Positions 1-9,225 of a stretch of 64,000 bases of DNA are shown one piece after another. Location of the stretch: NCBI RefSeq assembly GCF_040110915.1, contig NZ_CP157793.1, forward strand, positions 756,939 through 820,938, written 5' to 3'. Source of the DNA: Stappia sp. (GTDB lineage Bacteria; Pseudomonadota; Alphaproteobacteria; Rhizobiales; Stappiaceae). The notes beneath the pieces are model-generated. The model saw only the letters and a program-made list of their open reading frames with translations. It searched no databases and was not told where the DNA came from. The translations under genes and the position numbers were made by a program. The first letter of the stretch is position 1, and every line of letters begins with the position of its first letter.

Positions 1-962
1 GTCGCTGCCGGGTCAACAACGCCCGGATAGATGTCGGGGAGCGGCGCGACGATGCCGTGCTCGATGCCCCACAGGTACCAATTGTCGACCACGGTTCCGG
101 TCAGCAGGATGCCGATGCCTCCGGTCAGCGGTGTCAGGACGGCGAACCACCAGGCCCAGCGGTGGATGGATTCCATCGTGGCGTTGAAGCCCATGGTCCA
201 GCGCCAGAACAGGGCGGCGCGTTCCGACGCGGTGCCGCGATCGGTGATCTGCTCCAGCTCACGCTCGCCGCCGTAGCGGGTCACCGCCAGGATGGTCGCG
301 CCATGCATGGCGAACAGCAGCACCGAGCCGTACAGGAACACGATCGAAAGCGCGTGGAACGGGTTGTAGTAGAGGTTGCCGTAGCGGATCGAGAACGACG
401 CGGTCCAGTCGAGGTGCGGGAAGATGCCGAAGGGCACGGCCTCCGCCCAACTGCCCATCAGCACCGGCCGGATGAAGCCGAGCACCAGGAACAGCCAGAT
501 CGCCGAGGCGAAGGCCCAGCACACATGGGTGCCCATTTCCAGCTGCCGGGCGCGGCGATACATGCGCACCCACCACAGGATGACCGAGGTCGTCAGGAAG
601 AAGCCGGCAATGATCCACCAGCCGCCTTCGCTGAGCGGCGGGATGATCTCAAGGCCGTATTTCGCGGGTGGCGGCTCGAGCGCCAGCCAGAACAGCTGGC
701 GGACGAACTGGATCGGATCCCATCCGACCGAGGCCCACATGTTGAGCCCGATGATCACGAAGGCGATCGCGCCGCACACGATCGAGATCGTGCCGAGAAA
801 GCCGAGATAGATCGGGCCGATCTGGGCGTTGCCGATCAGGCCGGCGAGCCACAGGTGAAACGGCTTTCCGGTGCGCGGACTGTCGCCGGCGGGCAGCGGA
901 ATGCCCTCCTCGAGCGGACCGCGCACCTGCGTCAGGGTGAAGATGTTTTGATACTCGGACAT
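1..962 (-). CDS. pufM: Photosynthetic reaction centre M subunit (partial, 3' end outside window)
   Basis: PufM pairs with PufL in the inner membrane to hold the special-pair bacteriochlorophylls, bacteriopheophytins, quinones and non-heme iron of the type II reaction centre. The protein starts [10 protein letters not shown] at 962. It shows the M-subunit core, including [22 protein letters not shown] and [11 protein letters not shown]. The reading frame is open for 320 codons and reaches the window edge without a stop, ending ...[12 protein letters not shown]. It is therefore at least as long as the ~307-324 residues usual for the family, with a C-terminal tail beyond the short forms. It starts 10 bases after the pufL stop, as in all puf operons. 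Whether pufC or pufX follows cannot be seen. Confidence 0.97.
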   Translation of the reverse strand, partial: MSEYQNIFTLTQVRGPLEEGIPLPAGDSPRTGKPFHLWLAGLIGNAQIGPIYLGFLGTISIVCGAIAFVIIGLNMWASVGWDPIQFVRQLFWLALEPPPAKYGLEIIPPLSEGGWWIIAGFFLTTSVILWWVRMYRRARQLEMGTHVCWAFASAIWLFLVLGFIRPVLMGSWAEAVPFGIFPHLDWTASFSIRYGNLYYNPFHALSIVFLYGSVLLFAMHGATILAVTRYGGERELEQITDRGTASERAALFWRWTMGFNATMESIHRWAWWFAVLTPLTGGIGILLTGTVVDNWYLWGIEHGIVAPLPDIYPGVVDPAA

Positions 963-972
963 GGTCCCGTCC

Positions 973-1818
973 TCAGCTCCAGAAGGGAAGGTTCAGCCAC
1001 CAGTTCCACCACTGCGGCCAGCCCTGGTTCCAGAACGGCCCGCTGATGATGATGCACACCGCGCTCCAGAAGCCGGCGTTGAGCGCCAGAAGCAGCCCCA
1101 GCCGGTGGATGCCGAGCGTGCCGATCGAGTAGCCGATCGTGTCGCGGAAGAAGGTGTCCTCGTATTCCGGCGTCTTGACTTCCGCCTGTTTCGACGGATT
1201 GCCGCGCTCGCGGCCCGGATTGGCCGCCGAAAGGACGAGGCCGCCATGCAGCGCCAGCGCCAGCGTCGTGGTGAAGAAGAAGCTCACCGCGATCATATGC
1301 GCCGGATTGTAGTGGAAGTGCAGATACTGGTATCCGACGTTCGACACCCAATCGAGGTGACTGAAGATCCCGTAGGGAAAGCCGTGGCCCCAGGCGCCCA
1401 GCAGCAGCGGGCGGAAGACGACCAGCGTCACATAGGCGAAGATCGCGAAGGAAAAGGCGATCGGCACGTGGTAGCCGATGCCGAGCTTGCGGCAGATCTC
1501 GACCTCGCGCAGCGCCCAGCAACTGAAGGCGCCGATGGCGCAGATCGTGATGATCTGCCACAGGCCGCCGTCCTGAAGGGGGGCGAGCGCCAGACCGTAG
1601 CTGAGGTCCGGCGGCGCGATCGAGATGCGCCAGATGTTCCACGTCGGCCCGATGGCCGCGCCGTAGACGATCAGGGCGGTTCCCACGATGATGAAAAAGG
1701 CGCCGAGAACGCCGAAGAATCCGACGTAAAACGGTCCGACCCAAAAGTCGAACAGGTCTCCACCGATCAGGGTGCCGCCGCGCACGCGGTACTTGCGTTC
1801 GAAACTGAGCAACGCCAT
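973..1818 (-). CDS. pufL: Photosynthetic reaction centre L subunit
   Basis: PufL is 281 residues, the normal family length. It begins [15 protein letters not shown] and has five hydrophobic segments. It carries the conserved regions [24 protein letters not shown] and [15 protein letters not shown] (given here as landmarks), whose histidines bind the special pair, accessory bacteriochlorophyll and iron in characterised reaction centres. The ATG at 1818 has a strong AGGAGGA ribosome site just upstream. It is followed by pufM after 10 bases and preceded by pufA with a 145-base hairpin-containing spacer, the usual B-A-L-M order. It acts with PufM in light-driven cyclic electron transfer. Confidence 0.98.
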   Translation of the reverse strand: MALLSFERKYRVRGGTLIGGDLFDFWVGPFYVGFFGVLGAFFIIVGTALIVYGAAIGPTWNIWRISIAPPDLSYGLALAPLQDGGLWQIITICAIGAFSCWALREVEICRKLGIGYHVPIAFSFAIFAYVTLVVFRPLLLGAWGHGFPYGIFSHLDWVSNVGYQYLHFHYNPAHMIAVSFFFTTTLALALHGGLVLSAANPGRERGNPSKQAEVKTPEYEDTFFRDTIGYSIGTLGIHRLGLLLALNAGFWSAVCIIISGPFWNQGWPQWWNWWLNLPFWS

Positions 1819-1905
1819 CGTCGTTCCTCCTGCTTGAGATGATCCGTGCCAGCGGTGAGCCCGGTCCGTGTCAGAGGTTCCGTGTCAGAAAGTCCTGGAA
1901 GTTTT

Positions 1906-1946
1906 GGCGGCGGGCGAGCCGGCTCGCGGTCGGGCCGTCCGCCGCC
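1906..1946 (-). promoter_or_regulatory. Intercistronic hairpin between pufA and pufL
   Basis: In the pufA-pufL spacer an 8-bp GC-only outer stem (1906-1913 with 1939-1946) encloses a perfect 14-base palindrome at 1914-1927. There is no T-tract, so it is not a classical intrinsic terminator. In Rhodobacter a hairpin at this same place protects the pufBA message from 3'-5' decay and gives a molar excess of LH1 over reaction centre; the same role is inferred here from position and structure. Confidence 0.6.
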
Positions 1947-1963
1947 CTGTCAAGAAGTCGCTG

Positions 1964-2164
1964 TCATCCGATCAGTCGCGCAGGCGCCACGCCATCCGTC
2001 ACGGATTGTTCGATCGAGCTGGTGGTGAGCGGTGCGCCCTCCAGCCAGTTGAACCGATCCGTGCTGAGCAGGATGAAGTGGATGAGAATCGCCAGCGAGA
2101 ACAGGAAGGCGGCGAGCCCGACCATCACGCGGCGGGGATCGAACAGGTACCAAATTCTCCACAT
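1964..2164 (-). CDS. pufA: Light-harvesting 1 alpha polypeptide
   Basis: A 66-residue single-span protein starting [14 protein letters not shown], the typical LH1 alpha N-terminus. A hydrophobic segment (about residues 14-36) contains the bacteriochlorophyll-binding histidine in [11 protein letters not shown], followed by FNWLEG. It forms the LH1 ring around the reaction centre together with PufB. It starts 10 bases after the pufB stop with AGAAGAG as ribosome site. The C-terminal tail after the membrane span (about 25 residues) is within the family range and is presumably periplasmic. Confidence 0.96.
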   Translation of the reverse strand: MWRIWYLFDPRRVMVGLAAFLFSLAILIHFILLSTDRFNWLEGAPLTTSSIEQSVTDGVAPARLIG

Positions 2165-2174
2165 AGCTCTTCTC

Positions 2175-2396
2175 CTATGCGATGACGGGCAGGAGAGCGG
2201 AAACGGTCTGGTTCACGCTGTCGAGCGCGGCATAACCGTCGGGTCCGGGGATCCACGGACGCCAGAGCCAGACCAACAGATGCGCGACGACTGCGACCGC
2301 CGTGAATCCGAGAAAGCCCTGGATGAAATACTTGTGGATCTCCTGAGCTTCGCTTTCGGTCAGACCCGTAAGTGAGACGTTGTCTGGGCTTGCCAT
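2175..2396 (-). CDS. pufB: Light-harvesting 1 beta polypeptide
   Basis: A 73-residue protein with the LH1 beta signature [20 protein letters not shown] and the chlorophyll-binding histidine in [13 protein letters not shown]. It has one membrane span, cytoplasmic N-terminus and a somewhat long C-terminal tail ([21 protein letters not shown] region). I take the ATG at 2396 (MASPDN) because AGGAGG lies nine bases upstream; a GTG nine bases earlier would sit on that ribosome site. First structural gene of the pufBALM part of the operon. Confidence 0.95.
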   Translation of the reverse strand: MASPDNVSLTGLTESEAQEIHKYFIQGFLGFTAVAVVAHLLVWLWRPWIPGPDGYAALDSVNQTVSALLPVIA

Positions 2397-2478
2397 GAAC
2401 GTCACCTCCTAGTCAGGTAAGCCACGAATCCCCCGCGGCTGGGGTGCCTGGGCGGAAACGGGGTCCCGCCGTCGGCGC

Positions 2479-2501
2479 TTGCCGGGTTTGGACCCCGGCA
2501 A
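2479..2501 (-). promoter_or_regulatory. Hairpin in the pufQ-pufB spacer
   Basis: The 116-base gap between pufQ and pufB holds an 8-bp inverted repeat (2479-2486 with 2494-2501, 7-base loop). It has no T-tract. In Rhodobacter the pufQ-pufB gap contains RNA processing signals that set the 5' end of the stable pufBA message; this hairpin is a candidate for that role. Confidence 0.35.
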
Positions 2502-2512
2502 AGGATGGACGG

Positions 2513-2752
2513 CTACGAGATGAAAGCGTAGCCGACCGCGGCGTGAGCCGCGGATTTCGCCTCGGCGAAAACGCTTTCGCGCGAGGAAGAGGCGGAGGGT
2601 TTCGCCGGTGCCGCCAGGCGCATCGCGCGTTTGGCAAGGCCGCCGGTCAGGCACAGCACGAAGGCGAGGGCGACGAGCACCCGGTATTCGAGCCGGTCCC
2701 AGGGATCGATCAGACGCGAGCCGTCGCAACGCCGCAGCTTTCTCGTGGCCAT
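2513..2752 (-). CDS. pufQ: PufQ, bacteriochlorophyll/photocomplex assembly factor
   Basis: A 79-residue protein (MATRKLRRCDGSR...) with one strongly hydrophobic segment around residues 23-40 (YRVLVALAFVLCLTGGLAK). It lies exactly between bchZ and pufB, the place of pufQ in Rhodobacter-type puf operons. PufQ is needed for normal bacteriochlorophyll levels and is thought to carry or protect pigment intermediates; its mechanism is not well defined. The ATG at 2752 has GGAGGA 8 bases upstream. The assignment rests on size, hydrophobic pattern and position more than on invariant motifs. Confidence 0.8.
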   Translation of the reverse strand: MATRKLRRCDGSRLIDPWDRLEYRVLVALAFVLCLTGGLAKRAMRLAAPAKPSASSSRESVFAEAKSAAHAAVGYAFIS

Positions 2753-2803
2753 GCTCTCACTCCTCCACTGGCGCGGTGCCGAAACGCTCCGCGCAACCTC
2801 CGG

Positions 2804-4261
2804 CTATTCGGCCGGCTCCACTTGGCGCGGCGCGGGGGCGCCGGGCACATGAACGGGATCGACCTGGTCGGCGCCGGCGGCACGCGCGGCCCGCTCCGCC
2901 GTGTCGCGCAGCCGCTTGGCGGCGGAAATCCGGATCAGGACGGGCTCGGCGGCGACGAGCGTGTCGAGCGCGGCACGCGCCGCCTCGCTCCACGGCATTT
3001 CGCCCGCGCGGCGCACCGGGGTCGCGTCCACCGCGTCGAGTTCGCTCGACAGCGGCAGGATGTGGAACAGCGCGTCGAACAGCGCGTTGCACACCTCCTG
3101 GATCAGCCAGCTCGCACCCGAATAGCCCATCACCGGCGTGCCGGTGTGCCGGCGGATGATCGCGCCGGGGAACGAGACGGGGATGTAGACCGCCTTGGCG
3201 CCGGCCTCGGCGAGATACATGCGCTCGTTGTAGGAGCCGAAGAGGATCAGCGGCGGCGCCGCGTGGATCTGCGCGCGGATCGCCGCGTTGTCGGTCTTCG
3301 CCCCGGCCCGGCGCTGGGCGGAGAAGGTGCAGGGAAGCCCCATCTCCTCGGCCAGGAAGTGGCGGATGCCGCGCTCGTAGGTCTCGCTCGCAACAACGGC
3401 GAAGCTCGCGGTGGCGAAGAAATCCTGCGTCACCGAGCGCCACAGGTCCCACATCGGCTTGAGCGTCGTGTGTTTCTCCCGCTCGATGAAGGGATAGGGG
3501 TCGAGCCCCAGCATCTCGCCGAGCGTTTCCAGGAAGGCCGTCGTCGAATGGATGCCGACGGGCGCCTGCAGATAGGGGCGCTCCAGCGCCTCGCACAACA
3601 GCCGGCCGAACTCGCGGTAGAGGCAGATGTTCACCTCCGCGTCGGCGAGCTTGCCGACATCGGCGAGATGGCTCCCGAGCGGGAAGACCATGTTGATCTC
3701 CGCGCCGATGCCTTCCACCAGCCGGGTGATCTCGGCGAGATCGGAGGGCATGTTGAAGGTGCCGTAGATCGGCCCGATGATGTTGACCTTGGGCTTCTCG
3801 CCCTCCTTGCGCGGCTTGAGCGGCTTCACCCGGCCCTTCTTGGGGCCGTATTCGGTCCACAGCCACTTCAGCGCGCGGTCGGCGCTCTGCCACTGGTCCT
3901 CGTCGATGGTGCGCGGCAGGAAGCGCTGGATGTTGGTGCCTTCCGGCGTCACGCCGCCGCCGATCATCTCGGCGATGGACCCGGTGACGACCACCGCCGG
4001 AAGATCCGGATCGAGCACCTCGCGGGCGCGTTTCATCGCCCCTTCCGTGCCGTGCTGGCCGAGTTCTTCCTCGCCGAGGCCTGTCACGACGATGGGCAGC
4101 TCATGCGGCGGCAGCGCGTCGGTGTAATGCAGCACCGAGGTGACGGGCAGGTTCTCGCAGCCGACCGGGCCGTCAATGATCACCTGCAGGCCCTTGATTG
4201 CCGTGAAGGCATAGACCGAGCCCCAGTAGCCACCCGCGCGGTCGTGGTCGAGGATCAGCAT
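2804..4261 (-). CDS. bchZ: Chlorophyllide a reductase subunit Z
   Basis: BchZ is the NifK-like half of the catalytic component of chlorophyllide a reductase, which reduces ring B of chlorophyllide on the way to bacteriochlorophyll a. The protein has 485 residues, normal for the family. It starts [19 protein letters not shown], with [21 protein letters not shown] near residue 31 and [18 protein letters not shown] near residue 90. The first ATG of the real product has GGAGG 8 bases upstream. It forms an operon with bchX and bchY. The start is unusual: the first 24 bases are duplicated exactly 68 bases upstream (see the repeat at 4238-4329). Confidence 0.96.
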   Translation of the reverse strand: MLILDHDRAGGYWGSVYAFTAIKGLQVIIDGPVGCENLPVTSVLHYTDALPPHELPIVVTGLGEEELGQHGTEGAMKRAREVLDPDLPAVVVTGSIAEMIGGGVTPEGTNIQRFLPRTIDEDQWQSADRALKWLWTEYGPKKGRVKPLKPRKEGEKPKVNIIGPIYGTFNMPSDLAEITRLVEGIGAEINMVFPLGSHLADVGKLADAEVNICLYREFGRLLCEALERPYLQAPVGIHSTTAFLETLGEMLGLDPYPFIEREKHTTLKPMWDLWRSVTQDFFATASFAVVASETYERGIRHFLAEEMGLPCTFSAQRRAGAKTDNAAIRAQIHAAPPLILFGSYNERMYLAEAGAKAVYIPVSFPGAIIRRHTGTPVMGYSGASWLIQEVCNALFDALFHILPLSSELDAVDATPVRRAGEMPWSEAARAALDTLVAAEPVLIRISAAKRLRDTAERAARAAGADQVDPVHVPGAPAPRQVEPAE

Positions 4262-4329
4262 GACGATCCTCCTGCGCGGCCGGGACCGCGCAAAACAGAA
4301 ATGATGCGGTCGTGGTCGAGGATCAGCAT
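4238..4329 (-). repeat. 24-bp direct duplication of the bchZ start, creating a 24-codon leader ORF
   Basis: The 24 bases 4238-4261 (start of bchZ, coding MLILDHDR) recur without mismatch at 4306-4329. The upstream copy overlaps the bchY stop (ATGCTGA) and opens a 24-codon ORF from 4329 to 4255 that begins [13 protein letters not shown]. It ends six bases inside bchZ, overlapping the true ATG at 4261. The simplest reading is that bchY and bchZ once overlapped as ATGCTGA and that a 68-bp tandem duplication separated them. The leader ORF may couple translation of the two subunits. Confidence 0.85.
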
Positions 4330-5882
4330 CCCACCGCCTCCCCGGCGTCGACGGCGTTCTTGGAGACGCGCGTCTTGGCCGCGTATTTCTTGCGGAAGGC
4401 GGGGCGGGAGACCGGCGTGTCCTGCCAGACGCCGGCGGTGTCGCCGCTGCCGACGCCCTCGAAAAAGGCGGTCATCCGGTCGAAGCGCGGCTTGTTGGCG
4501 ATGGCCGCGTTGATCACCTGGGCGAGCGAGCCCGCCCCGGCCGGACCCATCAGCGGGCGGGCCGAGATCAGATTGGTGAAATAGAGCGCCGGAACCGAGG
4601 CTTCCTTGGCGGCCTGGACGACCGGCGTCGTGCCGATGACGAGATCGGGCTCGTATTCGGCAAAGGCCGCCAGATCCTGCTCCAGCGAGGCGCGATACTG
4701 GATGCGCACGCCCTTGGCCTCCAGCCAGGCGGCATCCTCGGCCGAGTAGGGTGTCTTCGGGCAGGCGGTGCCGACATAGCGCAGGTCCGCGCCCGATTCG
4801 ACCAGCAGCCGGGCGACGATCAGCTCCGAGCCTTCGTAGCCCGACAGGGTGACGCGCCCCTCGATGCGGTTTTCGGCCAAGGCCCCGGCGATGGCCGCGC
4901 GCATGGCGTTGCGCACGCCGTCGCGCGCCTGCGGGGCCACGTTGAGCGTGTCGGCGATGGCGGTGAGCCAGGCATCCGTGCCGTCGAGCCCGACCGGCGC
5001 GGAGCCGATCACCGGACGCCCTGCCTCCCGGAAGGTGCGGATCGAGGCGGTGTAGAAGGGATGGATCGCGGCCACCGCCGCGCCGTCGAGCGCGGCATAG
5101 AGCTCGCGCCACTCGCGCACCGGAACCACCGGACCGGCGGCAAGGCCCATGGGCGCCAGCATCTGCCCGATGATCACCGGATCGGCGGGAAACATCTCTC
5201 CGAGCAGGGTCACCGTGGGGCGGTCTTCCACCCCGGCGCGCGGAGCGGCCACCGGGCCGGCGAGGACTTCCTCGCGGGCATATTTCAGCATGGCGCCGGA
5301 CAGAACGTCCTTGGCTTCCGCATGGGTCGGCACGCCGAAGCCCGGCACGTCGATTCCGACGATGCGCACGCCGTCGATTTCCTTCGGCAGCATCTGCAGG
5401 GGCACGCCGGAGGCTGTCGGCACGCACAGATTCGTGACGATCACCGCGTCATAGTGCTCGGGATCGGCGGTTTCGCGCACCGCGTCGCGAATGTCCTCGT
5501 AGAGCTTGCCGGTGACCAGCGTCTCGGAACTGAAGGGCACATAGCCGACGGTCCGCTTCGCCCCGTAGAAATGCGAGGTGAAGGTCAGGCCGTAGACGCA
5601 GCACGCCGAGCCGGACAACAGCGTGGCCACGCGGCGCATGCGCAGGCCGACGCGCAAGGAGCCGAAGGCCGGGCACATGGATTGCGGCTGGTCGTGCGGC
5701 CCCCTGGGATAGTCGCGCTCGTAAGTCGCGAGCGTCTCCGACTTGCCGGCGGCCTTGGCCGCCGCCCTGAGCGTGTCGGCGCCGGCATGGCAGCCGAGAC
5801 CGTCCGCCGGGGGAGCGGTCTGGGCGCCCGTCGGTGCGGTGGCGGCGTCGGGTGGCGCCTGGGTTGGATGCTTGTCCGTCAT
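4323..5882 (-). CDS. bchY: Chlorophyllide a reductase subunit Y
   Basis: BchY is the NifD-like partner of BchZ; together they form the catalytic component that receives electrons from BchX. The protein has 519 residues. It shows [19 protein letters not shown] around residue 78, the conserved [19 protein letters not shown] near residue 100 and [18 protein letters not shown] near residue 160. The Cys residues in these blocks are the candidate iron-sulfur ligands. The first ~45 residues are Ala/Pro-rich and probably disordered. The stop overlaps the upstream copy of the duplicated bchZ start. It begins 7 bases after bchX. Confidence 0.96.
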   Translation of the reverse strand: MTDKHPTQAPPDAATAPTGAQTAPPADGLGCHAGADTLRAAAKAAGKSETLATYERDYPRGPHDQPQSMCPAFGSLRVGLRMRRVATLLSGSACCVYGLTFTSHFYGAKRTVGYVPFSSETLVTGKLYEDIRDAVRETADPEHYDAVIVTNLCVPTASGVPLQMLPKEIDGVRIVGIDVPGFGVPTHAEAKDVLSGAMLKYAREEVLAGPVAAPRAGVEDRPTVTLLGEMFPADPVIIGQMLAPMGLAAGPVVPVREWRELYAALDGAAVAAIHPFYTASIRTFREAGRPVIGSAPVGLDGTDAWLTAIADTLNVAPQARDGVRNAMRAAIAGALAENRIEGRVTLSGYEGSELIVARLLVESGADLRYVGTACPKTPYSAEDAAWLEAKGVRIQYRASLEQDLAAFAEYEPDLVIGTTPVVQAAKEASVPALYFTNLISARPLMGPAGAGSLAQVINAAIANKPRFDRMTAFFEGVGSGDTAGVWQDTPVSRPAFRKKYAAKTRVSKNAVDAGEAVGC

Positions 5883-5889
5883 GGCCGCC

Positions 5890-6939
5890 TCACACCGTGT
5901 CGTAGATGACTTCGAGCGAGCGCTTCTCGAGCGTCGCGGCGGCGCACATGTCGGCCTGGGTGGCCGGCTGGAGCTGGAAGTCGCCGCCCGTCTGCTCGGT
6001 GTCGAACAGGGCGATCAGATCGTCCTGCGACAGCGGCGCGGGCTGCATCGGCGGCGCGTCGCACAGGTTGCCGGCGAGCTCGGCGAAGAGCGGGCCCCAT
6101 TCGCCGTCGGGATAGCCGATGATCTGGTAGTTCGCGCTCTTGCGGCGGATGTCCTCGTGCTGCGGCACCGAGGCGAGCACGGGGATGCCGACCGCCTCGG
6201 CGAAGGCATGGGCCTCGCCCGTGCCGTCATCCTTGTTGATCACCATGCCGGCCACGCCGACATTGCCGCCGAGCTTGCGGAAATACTCCACCGCCGAGCA
6301 GACGTTGTTGGCCACATAGAGCGACTGCAGGTCGTTGGAGCCGACGACGACGACCTTCTGGCACATGTCGCGGGCGATCGGCAGGCCGAAGCCGCCGCAC
6401 ACCACGTCGCCCAGGAAGTCGAGCAGCACGTAGTCGAAGTCCCAGTCGTGGAAACCGAGCTTTTCCAGCGTCTCGAAGCCGTGGATGATGCCGCGTCCGC
6501 CGCAGCCGCGCCCCACTTCCGGGCCGCCGAGTTCCATTGCGAAGACGCCGTCACGCTTGAAGCAGACATCGCCGATGGCGATTTCCTCGCCCGCTTCCTT
6601 CTTCTTCGAGGCGGTGTTGATGATGGTCGGGCAGGCGCGCCCGCCGAACAGCAGCGAGGTCGTGTCGCTCTTGGGATCGCAGCCGATCAGCAGCACCTTC
6701 TTGCCGAGCTGGGCCAGCATGTAGGACAGATTGGCGAGCGTGAAGCTCTTGCCGATGCCGCCCTTGCCGTAGATCGCGATGATCTGCGTCGCCTTGGTCG
6801 GCTCGCCGACGGGCAGGGGCGGCGGCTCCTTGGTCGCTTCCGCGCGCAGCCGCGCGTACATCGCGTCGGTGCTCCCGTGGGCGGTCTCGGTTTCCGTTCC
6901 GGCGTTCGGGTCGATCCGCGGTTCCAGTCCGTCCGTCAT
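5890..6939 (-). CDS. bchX: Chlorophyllide reductase iron protein subunit X
   Basis: BchX is the NifH-like ATP-dependent reductase that passes electrons to BchYZ. The protein has 349 residues. It has a P-loop YGKGGIGKS near residue 54, CDPKSDTTSLLF, the iron-sulfur region GRGCGGRGIIHGFETLEKLG and DYVLLDFLGDVVCGGFGLP. Two subunits would share one 4Fe-4S cluster. I choose the ATG at 6939 (MTDGLEP), which overlaps the bchC stop as ATGA and has GGAGGAGG upstream. An upstream in-frame extension would lie inside bchC and is not credible. Translation is probably coupled to bchC. Confidence 0.97.
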   Translation of the reverse strand: MTDGLEPRIDPNAGTETETAHGSTDAMYARLRAEATKEPPPLPVGEPTKATQIIAIYGKGGIGKSFTLANLSYMLAQLGKKVLLIGCDPKSDTTSLLFGGRACPTIINTASKKKEAGEEIAIGDVCFKRDGVFAMELGGPEVGRGCGGRGIIHGFETLEKLGFHDWDFDYVLLDFLGDVVCGGFGLPIARDMCQKVVVVGSNDLQSLYVANNVCSAVEYFRKLGGNVGVAGMVINKDDGTGEAHAFAEAVGIPVLASVPQHEDIRRKSANYQIIGYPDGEWGPLFAELAGNLCDAPPMQPAPLSQDDLIALFDTEQTGGDFQLQPATQADMCAAATLEKRSLEVIYDTV

Positions 6940-7877
6940 CCGTTCCTCCTCCAGTCGAGCACCATCTTGGTGCAGCGCGGATCGCCGAAGGCCGTGGCAT
7001 AGGCGTCGCACGCGTCCCGCGCGGGCGCCCGATGGCTGATCAAGCCGGCGAGCGACAGCCGTCCACTGTCGATCAGGCCGGTCACGGCGCTCAGGTCCGC
7101 GGGCGTGAATTCCGCCGCGATGTGAATGCGCGCCTCGCGCATGAAGGCGGGCGGAAAGGCAAAGCCGAGCGGCTCCGCGTAGAAGCCGGCGAGTGTCACC
7201 GTGCCGCGCGGGGCAAGGCGGGAAATGAGGGTGTCGAGCAGGCGCCCGTCGCCGCTTGCGTCGAGGATCGCGGCATAGTCGCGGCGCGGGTCGTCCTCGG
7301 CGTCGATCGCGGTCACGCTGCCAGGGTCCGCGCGCCGGTCCGCTGCCTTCTCCCAGACGGTGGGCGCGGGCAGGTCGAGCGCGATGGCGATGCGCGCGAT
7401 GAGCCGGCCCAGCCCGCCGAAGCCGACGACGAGATCGGGGGCGGGCGTGTCGGGCAGGACGAGCGCATGATGGGCGGTGGCCGCCAGCGACAGCAGCACG
7501 GCATCGGCGCCGAGCGCGTCGGGCACACGGATGGCGCGTGCGCCCGGCAGGATCACGGTCTGCGCCGTGGCGCCGAACAGGCCCCGCGCGTCGCGGTAGC
7601 AGGTGGCGCCGGGGACGAAGACCGTCTCGCCTGTGCGATAGCCGCTCGTCGGGCCGGCCTGCGCGACGCGGCCCACGGATTCGTAGCCCGGAACCAGCGG
7701 ATATCCCATGCCCGGAAAGGGCGGCATCGTGCCGTTCCAGAAGAGCTTTTCGGTGCCGGTGCTGATGCCGCTCCAGTCGACGTCGACCACGATGTCGGCC
7801 TCGCCCGCCGGCGTCAGCGCGACGTCGCGGACGGCGATTTCATGCGGTTCCTGGAGTACGACGGCTGACGTGAACAT
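6936..7877 (-). CDS. bchC: Bacteriochlorophyllide a dehydrogenase
   Basis: BchC oxidises the 3-hydroxyethyl group of bacteriochlorophyllide to the acetyl group of bacteriochlorophyll a. The 313-residue protein belongs to the medium-chain dehydrogenase family. It has MFTSAVVLQEPHEIAV at the start, GTEKLFWNGTMPPFPGMGYPLVPGYES near residue 41 and a nucleotide-binding VVGFGGLGRLIARIA near residue 149. It heads a bchC-bchX-bchY-bchZ-puf unit and overlaps bchX by four bases. Two PpsR/CrtJ palindromes lie 50-94 bases upstream of its start, so it has its own redox/light-controlled promoter inside the superoperon. Confidence 0.95.
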   Translation of the reverse strand: MFTSAVVLQEPHEIAVRDVALTPAGEADIVVDVDWSGISTGTEKLFWNGTMPPFPGMGYPLVPGYESVGRVAQAGPTSGYRTGETVFVPGATCYRDARGLFGATAQTVILPGARAIRVPDALGADAVLLSLAATAHHALVLPDTPAPDLVVGFGGLGRLIARIAIALDLPAPTVWEKAADRRADPGSVTAIDAEDDPRRDYAAILDASGDGRLLDTLISRLAPRGTVTLAGFYAEPLGFAFPPAFMREARIHIAAEFTPADLSAVTGLIDSGRLSLAGLISHRAPARDACDAYATAFGDPRCTKMVLDWRRNG

Positions 7878-7927
7878 CTGATGCGTGGCCTGTTCGAATT
7901 TGAGTCGACAGGCTCTGCCTCCCTGAG

Positions 7928-7971
7928 TGTCATCATAAATCTACAGTAGAGAGTGTCAATTATTTTTTACA
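7928..7971 (-). promoter_or_regulatory. Tandem PpsR/CrtJ operators in front of bchC
   Basis: Two exact TGT-N12-ACA palindromes, 7928-7945 and 7954-7971, are separated by 8 bases in an AT-rich stretch between crtF and bchC. This spacing matches the classic cooperative CrtJ sites of the Rhodobacter bchC promoter. PpsR/CrtJ binds there under aerobic or high-light conditions and represses pigment genes. Confidence 0.85.
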
Positions 7972-7994
7972 CACGGTAAAGGCGGTAATAACCC

Positions 7995-9152
7995 TTAAAC
8001 CCGGGCCGTCATGACCCCGGTGAACAGCGGCATGGCCGTGCGGCGACGGCCGATCCGGGTGAATCCGGCGGCCCGCAGAAGGGTCGTGATCTGCTCCGGG
8101 GTGCGGCAATGGCCGGAGCGCATGGCAAGGAAGTAGAATTCGAAATAGGCGGCCGCGAAGCGCCGGTCGTCGTCGGTGCCGCCCATCGGCTCGGCGATCA
8201 CCAGCACGTCGCCGTCGCGCATCGCCGCACGCGCCGCCTTGAGCAGCGCGAGCGCGGCCGGGTCGTCGTGATCGCACAGCACGCGCACCAGGCTCAGGCA
8301 GTCGGCGCCGCGCGGCAGGGGATCGTCGAAGAAGCTGCCGCCGAAGGTGCGGGTGCGGGACGCAAGCCCGCGCGCCGCCATGGCGGTCTCCGCGCCCGCC
8401 GCCACCGGCGGCAGATCGAACAGCCAAAGAGCGAGGTCGGGGTGGGACTTCGCCACCTCGGCGAGAAACGTGCCGTCGCCGCCGCCGATGTCGAGCAGCG
8501 TGCGGTGGCGGGCGAAGTCATAGGCGCTCAGCACTTCCGCCGCGATCAGGTCCTGACTGAGATGCATGAGCCGCGAATAGGCCTCGGCGCGCTCAGGATC
8601 GACGGACGCCCCGTCCATCTGTCCCGCATAGGCCCAGAAGCGCGAGGTCTCGGTCTCGCCTGTCGAGCGCAGCAGCGCCACCGGATCGGCAAGGTCGCGA
8701 TAGACCATGGCGTGATGGCGGATCATCGCCGCGATGCCCGGATTGTGCGCCACCACGGCGCCGAGATCGGCGAGCCACCAGGTCCCGTCCTTCAGCCGGG
8801 TGATCAGCTTCAGCCCTTGCGCGGCGGTCAGAAGACGGGCGAGTGCGGCGCGCGACAGGCCGGTTTCGGCCGCGAGCGCCGTCTCGCTCTTGCCGCTGTC
8901 CCTGAGCGTGTCGAACAGCCTCAGCTCGACACAGGCCAGAAGCACCTGCGTGTAGAGAAAGCCGGCGTTGAGGCGGAAGAGGTCGCGCGCGTTGCGCCGG
9001 GCAATGCCGCGCAGCAGCGGCACGCGGGCGACCGTGCGCTGAAACCGGTCGCTGCCGATCATCCGGTTGCGCCAGGCGCGCAGCCGTGCCGTGAGGCCTT
9101 GGCCTTGCGGCGCGTCCGCGCGGGCGGGCGAGGCGGGGGCGGTTCCGTCCAT
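7995..9152 (-). CDS. crtF: Demethylspheroidene O-methyltransferase
   Basis: CrtF methylates the 1-hydroxyl group of acyclic carotenoids with S-adenosylmethionine, a late step of the spheroidene/spirilloxanthin pathway. The 385-residue protein has a winged-helix dimerisation half (LFRLNAGFLYTQVLLACVELRLFD, TALAAETGLSRAALARLL) and a SAM-binding half with LLDIGGGDGTFLAEVA near residue 216 and LVRVLCDHDDPAALALLK. An active-site His/Asp pair in CDHDD is typical of O-methyltransferases. It lies between crtE and bchC on the same strand, as in other phototrophic alphaproteobacteria. Confidence 0.93.
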   Translation of the reverse strand: MDGTAPASPARADAPQGQGLTARLRAWRNRMIGSDRFQRTVARVPLLRGIARRNARDLFRLNAGFLYTQVLLACVELRLFDTLRDSGKSETALAAETGLSRAALARLLTAAQGLKLITRLKDGTWWLADLGAVVAHNPGIAAMIRHHAMVYRDLADPVALLRSTGETETSRFWAYAGQMDGASVDPERAEAYSRLMHLSQDLIAAEVLSAYDFARHRTLLDIGGGDGTFLAEVAKSHPDLALWLFDLPPVAAGAETAMAARGLASRTRTFGGSFFDDPLPRGADCLSLVRVLCDHDDPAALALLKAARAAMRDGDVLVIAEPMGGTDDDRRFAAAYFEFYFLAMRSGHCRTPEQITTLLRAAGFTRIGRRRTAMPLFTGVMTARV

Positions 9153-9225
9153 CGGGGTCGGCTTCGTGCTGTTGGTCCGCGGTCGTCTGGCCGCGACTGG
9201 CGGCGTCAGGTCGCGTCAGATCGGG

